From contig NZ_CP134605.1 of assembly GCF_031844685.1 (NCBI RefSeq), positions 1,831,501 through 1,895,500 on the forward strand: a stretch of DNA of 64,000 nucleotides, read 5' to 3'. The stretch comes from Streptomyces sp. ITFR-21 (GTDB lineage Bacteria > Actinomycetota > Actinomycetes > Streptomycetales > Streptomycetaceae). The notes under the pieces were generated by a model, which worked only from the letters and a program-made list of their open reading frames with translations, was not told the origin of the DNA and did no database searches. The translations under genes were made by a program, and so were the position numbers. Positions 56,389-64,000 of the stretch are shown here, one piece after another. Numbering within the stretch: the first letter of the stretch is position 1; each line of letters opens with the position of its first letter.

Positions 56389-56705
56389 TGGACACCCACC
56401 TCCCAGGTGTCCGGCCCGGCCGGATCGTCCCGCCACACCCACTGCCGGGGGCCGGCCACGGTGAGCCCGTACCGGGTCCGGTCCGCCTGCCGCCCGTCAC
56501 CGAACAGCCGCTGCCCCGAACCGCCGCGCGTACCCCGGGCGCCCTCCCCGCGCAGCGCCACGAAGAACGCCGGGGTCGGCGGGAACCGCCCCGCTGCCTC
56601 CTGCGGCCCCTGTACCGCCAGCGCCAGCAGGCCCGTCGCGATCGGCGCCAGGATCCGGCCGCCGGGCCGCGTCTGCGCCAGCCACGCCGCCGCCCACCGG
56701 CCGGC
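56389..56705 (-). pseudogene. Remnant of a PCMT-like (protein-L-isoaspartate-type) methyltransferase
   Basis: The minus strand reads the C-terminal third of a PCMT-fold methyltransferase: [20 protein letters not shown], then [15 protein letters not shown] and [20 protein letters not shown] before DTWEV. The AdoMet-binding N-terminal two thirds is missing, replaced by the leader of the globin gene. The C-terminal end runs straight into the MITE-like element before a natural stop. Relatives of this enzyme accompany RiPP peptide clusters in Streptomyces, but nothing else of such a cluster is here. Together with element copy 2 it explains the gene-free stretch 56205-56765. Confidence 0.65.
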
Positions 56706-56765
56706 CCCGCCGCCGCCCCCGACCTGGCCCGGTCGTCCGGCCGGGCCGTCTGCGACCATGGAGAA

Positions 56766-57170
56766 GTGACTGAGATCCCGCGCGGCACGCTCCCGCAAGC
56801 GACGTTCTACGACCAGGTCGGCGGCGAGGAGACGTTCCGCCGACTGGTGCACCGCTTCTACGAAGGTGTCGCCGGCGACACCGAGCTGCGCGCCATGTAC
56901 CCGGAGGAGGACCTCGGTCCGGCGGAGGAGCGGCTGACCCTTTTCCTCATCCAGTACTGGGGTGGACCCCGCACCTACAGCGAGGCACGCGGCCACCCCC
57001 GGCTCCGCATGCGGCACTTCCCCTTCACCGTCGACAAGGCCGCGCACGACGCCTGGCTGCGCCACATGCGCGACGCTGTCGACGCCCTCGACCTGGCCCC
57101 CGAACACGAACAGCAGCTCTGGGACTACCTGGTGTACGCGGCGGCCTCCATGGTGAACACCCCCGGCTGA
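56766..57170 (+). CDS. glbO: Group II truncated haemoglobin
   Basis: A 134-residue 2-on-2 globin of the HbO type. Recognisable parts are [22 protein letters not shown] (helices A-B, with Tyr at B10), [15 protein letters not shown] (CD-E region), RLRMRHFPF (proximal histidine region) and [13 protein letters not shown] with the group's conserved Trp in helix G. Likely roles are oxygen or nitric oxide binding and redox protection. The GTG at 56766 ([17 protein letters not shown]) matches the start of homologues, though GGAG is only 2 bases upstream. It is intact between two pseudogenes. Confidence 0.92.
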   Translation: MTEIPRGTLPQATFYDQVGGEETFRRLVHRFYEGVAGDTELRAMYPEEDLGPAEERLTLFLIQYWGGPRTYSEARGHPRLRMRHFPFTVDKAAHDAWLRHMRDAVDALDLAPEHEQQLWDYLVYAAASMVNTPG

Positions 57171-57846
57171 CACCCGACCCTCCCGGAGACGGCCGGGTGC
57201 ACCGCGTTGACCGTGATCCCGTCACCCGCCCAGCGGCGGTTCGCCTCCACCGCGAACCGCGAGTCGCGGTCTTGGACTGGCCGTACGCGACGGCCGGGTC
57301 GTACGCGCGAGTGCGGAAGTGGATGTCGTCGAAGTCCACGGGCGCGCGCAGGTGCCCGATCGAGATGAGGCTCACCACCCAGGCCGCGCCCACCGCCGCC
57401 AGCGCCTGACGCAATCCGGTCGCCAGTGCGAAATGCCCGAGGTGGTTGGTGGCGAACTGGAGCTTCCACCCCTCCGGGGTACGCAGCTCGGGCGTCATCA
57501 TCACCCCCACGTTGTTGACCAGGAGGTCCAGCGGCCCGTCTCAGCCGGAGACGAAGGCCGCCACCGACTTCCGGTCGGCGAGGTCGAGCCTGCCGGCCCG
57601 CACTTTCCCATCGCCGGTGGACGCGGTGATGTCCCGCGCGGTCCGCTCCCCGGCCTCCTCGTCGCGTACGGCGAGCGTCACCTCCGCTCCCGCCCCCGCC
57701 AGCGCCCTGGCGGTCTCGACCCCGATCCCGGAGGCCGCCCCGGTGACGACGGCCCGCCGCCCGGTCAGATCGATACCGTCGATCACCTCGGCGTCGGTGG
57801 ACTCGGCGGTGAAAGGGGTGGTGATACGACTCTGCTGCACGGTCAT
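57171..57846 (-). pseudogene. Short-chain dehydrogenase/reductase pseudogene
   Basis: Start ATG at 57846; the NAD(P) loop VTGAASGIGVETARALAGAG is intact. A TGA at 57541-57543 interrupts the frame where relatives have Trp (FVSG, stop, DGPLDLLVNNVGVM continues in the same frame). A frameshift near 57262 follows QSKTA, after which FAVEANRRWAGDGITVNAVHP continues in another frame. The C-terminal part is missing next to the globin stop. The catalytic Tyr-x-x-x-Lys region (YGQSK) is still readable. Three separate lesions make it clearly non-functional. Confidence 0.88.
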
Positions 57847-58072
57847 GGCGCGGCCTCTCCCTGCGGTACGTGTGCTCTCCGGCGTCCGGCTCTCCCGGGT
57901 TCCCGGTCCGCCTCCCAGGCATCCGCCCGGTACCGCCTCCCGGACGCCCCGAACAGGCCCGCCTACGCCCCGGGTCTGCCAGTCCCTCCTCGGAACGCGT
58001 CCCGCCCCTTGCGCCGTCCGTGTACCTCAGGCCCTCCGACAGGACCCGACCGCCCCGGCTCTCCAGCCGGAC

Positions 58073-58206
58073 CCGGGCTTCCGGGCTTCCGGGCTTCCGG
58101 GCTTCCGGGCTTCCGGGCTTCCGGGCTTCCGGGCTTCCGGGCTTCCGGGCTTCCGGGCTTCCGGGCTTCCGGGCTTCCGGGCTTCCGGGCTTCCGGGCTT
58201 CCGGGC
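58073..58206 (+). repeat. Perfect 8-bp tandem array, 16 full copies
   Basis: CCGGGCTT is repeated 16 times without error from 58073 to 58200, then CCGGGC. On the minus strand the unit reads AAGCCCGG. It lies in the 424-base gene-free stretch 57847-58270, between the dehydrogenase pseudogene and the end of the hypothetical gene at 58271. Nothing else was recognised there. Such perfect short units usually vary in number between isolates. Confidence 0.97.
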
Positions 58207-58270
58207 GGACCGTACCCGGACCAAACCCGTGGCTCGGCCCGCCGTCCGGCCGACCCCGGCCTGATTCCGC

Positions 58271-58990
58271 TCAGGCCGGGGAGACGGTGAGCCCCGCCCC
58301 GGCCGACGCACCACGCGTCGCCACCGAGCCGTACGCCGTGCGCAGTCGCACCCACGCTCCCGCCGACAGCACCGCCACCGTGTCGTCCCGGCCCTGCGCC
58401 GACAGGAAACCGAGCGCGTGAGCGGCGTGCACCGACCGCAACGTGACCGCCGTCCCGCCGGTCCCGGCCCGGTCTACAGGCAACGGCCTACGCCACAGCT
58501 CCTCGGCGAGCCCGTCCAGCTCGGCCCGGGTCCGCCGCTCCGGTACCAGTGCCTCGGTCCTGGCCCGGAACTCCGCCACCACCCGCGCCGCCAGCTCCCG
58601 CACCGCGGCACCCTCGAACTCCGCCTCGCGCCGCCATCCCCCGCGCGGCGGCAGCAGACCGGCCCAGGCCGGCCCGGTGACGGATCGCGGCACCCCGAAC
58701 TCCCCGCCCTGCGCGGCCTCCGCCACCGCCTCCAGCAACTCCCCCGCGGAGACGGTCGCGTCCACCGCCTCCCCGATCCCCCCGCCACGCAGCGCCATGC
58801 TCTTCACCGCGAGCACGCCCCCGAACGGCGGCTGCCCGAACACCCCGAGGGCGGGCTCCTCCGCGGCGGACCTGAGCCGTACCACCGCCGCCCTGTCCCA
58901 GCGCACCAGCCGCCCGAGGAACGCGGCGAGTTCCGCCTCGGCGGCGCCATCCCCGCCGGGCCCTTCCGCGAAGCCGAGCCGCACACTCAT
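58271..58990 (-). CDS. Conserved-type hypothetical protein downstream of the thioesterase
   Basis: A 239-residue soluble protein, not a family I can name. It has no signal peptide or membrane helix. It opens MSVRLGFAEGPGGDGAAEAELAAFLGRLVRWDRAAVVRLRS and has helical Ala/Glu-rich middle parts. Its start overlaps the thioesterase stop by 4 bases (ATGA), so it is translated with it. The context, ettA then thioesterase then this protein, is a conserved arrangement in streptomycetes as I recall, but its function is unknown. Confidence 0.82.
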   Translation of the reverse strand: MSVRLGFAEGPGGDGAAEAELAAFLGRLVRWDRAAVVRLRSAAEEPALGVFGQPPFGGVLAVKSMALRGGGIGEAVDATVSAGELLEAVAEAAQGGEFGVPRSVTGPAWAGLLPPRGGWRREAEFEGAAVRELAARVVAEFRARTEALVPERRTRAELDGLAEELWRRPLPVDRAGTGGTAVTLRSVHAAHALGFLSAQGRDDTVAVLSAGAWVRLRTAYGSVATRGASAGAGLTVSPA

Positions 58991-59408
58991 GCGGCGACGG
59001 CTCCCTCGTCCAGGTACCGCTCGAGGAACGCCTTCTCCTCCGCGGTGATCCGCCGGGGCCGCTGCTCGGCCAGGTTGTAGGGCACCACGACCGTGGCCGC
59101 CCGCGCGTACACCGTTCCCTCGTCCTTGACCTCGTACTTCACCGTCATGGACGCGGCCGTTATGTCCGTCACCCAGGTCTCGATGACGACCGGCTCGTGC
59201 CGGTGCACCAGCGGACGCAGGTAGTCGATCTCGTGCCGCGCCACCACCGCGCCCCCGGCGAAGGTCGTCTCCCCCTCGCCGGGCGCCAGGCGGAACATGA
59301 AGTCGATCCGCGCCTCTTCCAGGTACCGCAGGAAGACGACGTTGTTGACATGCCCGAAGGCGTCCATGTCCGCCCAGCGCAACGGGCAGCGGAAGATGTG
59401 TCGTGCCA

Positions 59409-59409
<1 letters not shown>
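58987..59409 (-). CDS. Hotdog-fold acyl-CoA thioesterase
   Basis: A 140-residue 4HBT-family protein: RCPLRWADMDAFGHVNNVVFLRYLEEARIDF (catalytic Asp and the HVNN helix), then a beta sheet with EIDYLRPLVHRHEPVVIETWVTDI. Likely hydrolyses an acyl-CoA in the cytoplasm; the substrate is not predictable. Its ATG overlaps the ettA stop by one base (TGATG) and its stop overlaps the next start, so three genes are coupled. Confidence 0.9.
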
Positions 59410-61073
<1,664 letters not shown>

Positions 61074-61260
61074 GAGAAACCGTCCGGCATTCGAGAAGGG
61101 CCAATGTGCGGCTCCGCCGCGTGAGGGCAGATACACCCCATCTTGCCGTACGTCCACCCTCGCGGGCCAACGGGTAGCCCGGTGTCCCGGCGGCGTCGGG
61201 GCGCCGGGAAGGCCGCTGCCAGGCCGGTCCTGCCCGGTCGCTGTCGGTGACGTGCGCGGA

Positions 61261-61323
61261 TCGGTGCTGCCGCCCACAGCACCGACCTGTCGCGGAGGTG
61301 GTCGGCCCGATCGAGTCGGGCCG
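61261..61323 (-). terminator. Two tandem hairpins between ssb and ettA
   Basis: TCGGTGCTG with its complement around a 7-base loop (61261-61285), and CGGCCCGA with its complement around a 5-base loop (61303-61323). They are about 100-160 bases beyond the ssb stop codon, so they probably end the ssb transcript. The rest of the gene-free stretch 61074-61423 is the ettA leader; nothing else was recognised. Confidence 0.5.
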
Positions 61324-61423
61324 GAGCGGAGCCCGGGTGGGACTTCGCGTGGACTCGGCCTCGCTCGTCGTCGCGGCCCCCACCCCCGGCCGGATGAGGT
61401 CCGCCACGTGGACGGTCAGACGG

Positions 61424-61930
61424 TCACAGCGCCGAGGCCGCCAGGGGCGGCGAAGGTACCCCGGACCCAGCCGGCTTCTCCCGGCCGGGACGCTTCCCGC
61501 GCCTCGGCCGGTCTTCCCGCTCGGACCGGTCCGGCCGGCCCGGATGCTCGGACCGCACGATGACAGGGGCCGTCGTCCCCCGTGTGAACCGGGCGATCCC
61601 GCGGGTCAGATCGTGTCCCACAGCCACGGCCTCGATCTCCGCGGTCAGATAGCGGCGCCCTTCCTTCTCCTCTTCTCGGATCTTCAGCCGCCCCTGCACG
61701 ACGAGGGGTTCACCGAGTCCGATCGACTCCTTGACGTTCCCGGCGAGGTTGCGCCACGCGCGCACCGTGAAGAAACTCGTCGACCCGTCCGTCCACCCGC
61801 CGCGTTCGGCGTCCCAGCGGCGCGTGGTGGTGGCCAGCCGGAACCGGGTCATGGGCACACCGGTCGCGGTCAGATGGGTCTCCGGCTCAGTTGCGACGTT
61901 CCCTACTACGGTCACCAGCGTCTCGTTCAT
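61424..61930 (-). CDS. ssbB: Single-stranded DNA-binding protein, SsbB-type paralogue
   Basis: A 168-residue protein with one OB-fold (about residues 1-110, MNETLVTVVGNVATEPETHLTATGVPMTRFRLATTTRRWD, FFTVRAWRNLAGNV). The tail is basic and Pro/Arg-rich and ends PPLAASAL. The acidic tip (DDDIPF type) that SsbA uses to recruit replication proteins is absent, which marks this as the SsbB type. In Streptomyces SsbB is linked to chromosome segregation in sporulation, not bulk replication. Start ATG 61930 with AGGAGG upstream. Two DnaA-box sequences lie about 95-120 bases upstream. Confidence 0.88.
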   Translation of the reverse strand: MNETLVTVVGNVATEPETHLTATGVPMTRFRLATTTRRWDAERGGWTDGSTSFFTVRAWRNLAGNVKESIGLGEPLVVQGRLKIREEEKEGRRYLTAEIEAVAVGHDLTRGIARFTRGTTAPVIVRSEHPGRPDRSEREDRPRRGKRPGREKPAGSGVPSPPLAASAL

Positions 61931-62023
61931 CGGGTGTCCTCCTGTCGAATCGCGCTCCCGTGCGGAACGCGCTGAGAACATCCTGCGCGAATTCCGGATG
62001 CCACAACCAAGTCATCTGAAATC

Positions 62024-62050
62024 TGTGGATAACTCTCTCTGTGTGGATAA
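62024..62050. promoter_or_regulatory. Two DnaA-box sequences upstream of ssbB
   Basis: TGTGGATAA occurs at 62024-62032 and at 62042-62050, both in the same orientation, 18 bases apart. Each is the exact complement of TTATCCACA, the canonical bacterial DnaA box. They sit in an AT-rich patch in the ssbB control region, suggesting DnaA-linked control of ssbB. Confidence 0.6.
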
Positions 62051-62182
62051 ATCCGTCACTCGCAGGGGTGATGGGCGGGCCGGAACGGCTCGAACGGCCC
62101 GCCCGGAAGGCCCGGACGGACCCATCCGGGGCTTGTGCCGCCGACCCGCCGCGCCGGGGCTATATACAACGCCTCCCGAATC

Positions 62183-64000
62183 TCAGGAATCGGCCGCGCG
62201 GGGCCCGGAAAGCCGCGGCACCGAACCCGCCACCACCGCGAACTGCTCGCGCACCTCGCGGTACCGCAGCAGCTCGGCCGCGACCGGCTCCAGCACCCCC
62301 GCCCGTCCGCAGTCCGCCGCCGCGTCCCGCAGCCGGCGTTCGGCAACCTGCCCGTAGCGCCGGGCCGGACCTCGTGCGGCGAGCCGGCAGACCGAGGTGA
62401 CCAGCGGCCCGCCCACCCCGCCGACCGCGGTCATCACCAGCGGCAGCCACCAGACCAGTTCGAACGTGCCCGACACGATCGCCGCCGCGCACACCACGCC
62501 CGCCACCGCCACCGTCATCAGCAGCCACTGCACCGCACCGGCCGCCGCCCACCAGCCGGGCCGCTCCGGCACTCCCGGCCGAGACCGCTCGGCTGCCGCG
62601 TCCAGTGCTGCCGGCAGTCCCTCGCCGCCGCGCCGCGCCGCGTCCCGTACCGCCTGGGCCCAGGGAGCGGGCAGCCCGCGGGCGGCGTCGGCGGCCAGGC
62701 CCCGTACGGCTTCGTCGGTCAGCGGTCGGGACGCCGACGGGCTCGCGGGCTGCGCGGGACCGCGTCCCGCCTCCCGGCTCGCCGGCAGGGCCGTCCCGTA
62801 CCGGGAACGGCCCTGAACTCCCTGTGCCGCACCGGTGTTGCCGCCCGACCCCGCTCGTTGCCCGCTCCCTCGAAAGGGTGAAACCCTGACTTTACGACTG
62901 AAACGGGAACAGCTCGCGAGACCGGTCCGTTCCCCCATCAGTCGACTCCACGGCGTGCCACACGCGTTCTGTGCGGCACCCGACCAGTCCCTCTCCGCCG
63001 ACTGGCCGGCGGCGGTCGCCCCGACGGCGTCCGCGAGCCGGTCGATGAACTCCTCGCGCGCGGGATCGGTGAGGCCGGCGCCGCCCTCGCCGACGTAGAG
63101 CGGGCGGAGTCTGCTCGCCGCCTGGTCCACATCGGCCGCCAGCCGCCGCCCGGCCGCGGCGCGCTCGGTGACGATCTGGGCCAGCACGGCACGCAGGTCT
63201 CCTACGCCCTGTCCGGTGAGAGCGGACGTGGCGAGCACGACGGCTCCGGCCTCGCCGTGCTCTCCCACAGCGACTCCGTCCTCGTCGAGCAGCCGTCGCA
63301 GGTCGTCGAGGACCAGGTCCGCCGCGTCCTCTGGCAGCCGGTCGACCTGGTTGAGGACCAGCACGGTCACGTCGGCGTGCCCGGCCAGGGGCCGCAGATA
63401 GCGCTCGTGCAGTACGGCGTCGGCGTACTTCTCCGGGTCCAGCACCCAGACGACGACGTCCACCAGCCGCAGCAGGCCGTCCACCTGCTCGCGGTGACCG
63501 GCGGCGGCGGAATCGTGGTCGGGAAGGTCGATCAGCACCAGCCCGTCGAGGCTCTGCTCCTCGGCGCCCTCGGGGGTCTCACCGCCCCCGGCGGCGTCAC
63601 CAACTGAACAGTGTGCCGTGCCGGCCGCCCCGGCGGGGCCCGGCGCCTGCGGGTGCCCCTGCCCGGCGTGCCGGTCCTGGGGGGCGATGCCGAGGCGGTC
63701 GAGCAGGCCGGCGGTGTGCGCGAGCTGCCAGGTGCAGGCGACCGGGTGGGCGGTGGTGGGCCGCCGCACGCCGGTCGGAGAGAGGGCGCGTCCGGCCAGC
63801 GCGTTGAAGAGGGAGGATTTGCCGCTGCCGGTCGCCCCGGCCAGGGCGACCACGGTGTGAGCGGGCGACAGGCGACGCCGTTCGCCGATGCGCGCCAACA
63901 GGTCACCGGTCTCGGTGAGGGCGTCCGGACTGAGCCTGGCCCTGGAGAGCCCGAATAGTTCACCGAGCGCGTCCGTCCGCACCGCCAGCTGGTCGCCGGC
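62183..64000 (-). CDS. YfjP-like membrane-associated GTPase, 5' end beyond the right edge
   Basis: At least 605 codons; the open frame continues past position 64000, so the start is outside the window and the GTG at 63982 is probably internal. It has a P-loop GATGSGKSSLFNALAG, a G3-like DLPDHDS, a G4-like NQVD and two C-terminal membrane helices (WLLMTVAVAGVVCAAAIVSGTF and WWLPLVMTAVGGVGGPLVTSV), a layout of dynamin- or YfjP-like GTPases. The linker before the helices includes an unusual Arg/Ser-rich piece coded by a less GC-rich run near 62868-62925. Function unknown; often adjacent to a second such GTPase. Confidence 0.85.
   Translation of the reverse strand, partial: AGDQLAVRTDALGELFGLSRARLSPDALTETGDLLARIGERRRLSPAHTVVALAGATGSGKSSLFNALAGRALSPTGVRRPTTAHPVACTWQLAHTAGLLDRLGIAPQDRHAGQGHPQAPGPAGAAGTAHCSVGDAAGGGETPEGAEEQSLDGLVLIDLPDHDSAAAGHREQVDGLLRLVDVVVWVLDPEKYADAVLHERYLRPLAGHADVTVLVLNQVDRLPEDAADLVLDDLRRLLDEDGVAVGEHGEAGAVVLATSALTGQGVGDLRAVLAQIVTERAAAGRRLAADVDQAASRLRPLYVGEGGAGLTDPAREEFIDRLADAVGATAAGQSAERDWSGAAQNACGTPWSRLMGERTGLASCSRFSRKVRVSPFRGSGQRAGSGGNTGAAQGVQGRSRYGTALPASREAGRGPAQPASPSASRPLTDEAVRGLAADAARGLPAPWAQAVRDAARRGGEGLPAALDAAAERSRPGVPERPGWWAAAGAVQWLLMTVAVAGVVCAAAIVSGTFELVWWLPLVMTAVGGVGGPLVTSVCRLAARGPARRYGQVAERRLRDAAADCGRAGVLEPVAAELLRYREVREQFAVVAGSVPRLSGPRAADS

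Noticed and set aside
56389..56705. RiPP biosynthetic gene cluster suggested by the methyltransferase remnant
   Set aside because: No precursor peptide, cyclase, ATP-grasp or lanthionine enzyme was found in the flanking region.
53469..57173. Minus-strand open frame of 1234 codons across the VWA, FHA and globin genes
   Set aside because: Most of it is antisense to three well-supported genes. Only the part at 56389-56705 resembles a real protein and is reported as a pseudogene.
58073..58206. CRISPR array
   Set aside because: The repeat is a continuous 8-bp tandem unit with no spacers, and no cas gene is in the window.
62024..62050. Replication origin
   Set aside because: Only two DnaA boxes, with no dnaA, dnaN, gyrB or parAB nearby. 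Streptomyces oriC has many boxes beside dnaA.

Overview
The window is a stretch of a high-GC actinobacterial chromosome, almost certainly Streptomyces or a close relative in the Streptomycetaceae. The reasons are the GC bias (G or C at nearly every third codon position), frequent GTG starts, a duplicated clpP1-clpP2 pair with a ClgR-type site upstream, SsbB, a ROK-controlled sugar operon that lacks its own ATPase, and a PknG-type kinase cluster. It looks like core chromosome with one small decayed patch near 53.7-58.3 kb. No transposase, integrase, phage gene or CRISPR array was seen.

Layout. 1-8.2 kb: valS (cut by the left edge), a proline-rich membrane protein, the Clp protease block clpX-clpP2-clpP1, trigger factor, and tRNA-Pro and tRNA-Gly pointing in opposite directions. 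8.3-15.2 kb: an Lrp/AsnC regulator divergent from an asparaginase, a small membrane protein whose 3' end overlaps the asparaginase gene, a membrane SpoIIE-type phosphatase, an Eis-like acetyltransferase, nei-rpiB, and a glyoxalase-fold protein next to a DsbA-fold oxidoreductase. 15.4-37.7 kb: two divergent M1 aminopeptidases (pepN paralogues) about 11 kb apart, a large secreted subtilase, malQ, an MFS exporter, a Tat-exported phosphoesterase, a secreted GH84 glycosidase, an HNH nuclease and an MscS channel.

38.0-44.9 kb is an operon matching the Streptomyces chitosan-oligosaccharide locus csnR-csnE-csnF-csnG-csnH-csnK: ROK regulator, binding lipoprotein, two permeases, GH4 glycosidase and sugar kinase. 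A perfect 15-bp palindrome lies between a candidate promoter and csnR.

45.3-56.2 kb is the most interesting part. It holds a membrane protein and a periplasmic amino-acid-binding protein (GlnX/GlnH type), a coiled-coil protein, a PknG-type kinase, a PP2C phosphatase, a von Willebrand A protein and an FHA protein, all on the + strand. Kinase, phosphatase and FHA protein all carry zinc ribbons. This reads as one pathway: ligand binding outside, relay through the membrane, kinase and phosphatase setting a Thr-phosphorylation state, and the FHA and VWA proteins reading it. Two 158-bp MITE-like elements in opposite orientation bracket the VWA and FHA genes.

56.2-58.3 kb is a decay zone around a truncated haemoglobin gene: the tail of a PCMT-like methyltransferase, a short-chain dehydrogenase with a nonsense codon and a frameshift, and a perfect 8-bp tandem array. 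58.3-64 kb returns to core genes: a conserved hypothetical protein, a thioesterase and ettA in one operon, ssbB with two DnaA-box sequences upstream, and a GTPase cut by the right edge.

All identities come from reading translated sequence and recalled family features. No database search was run.
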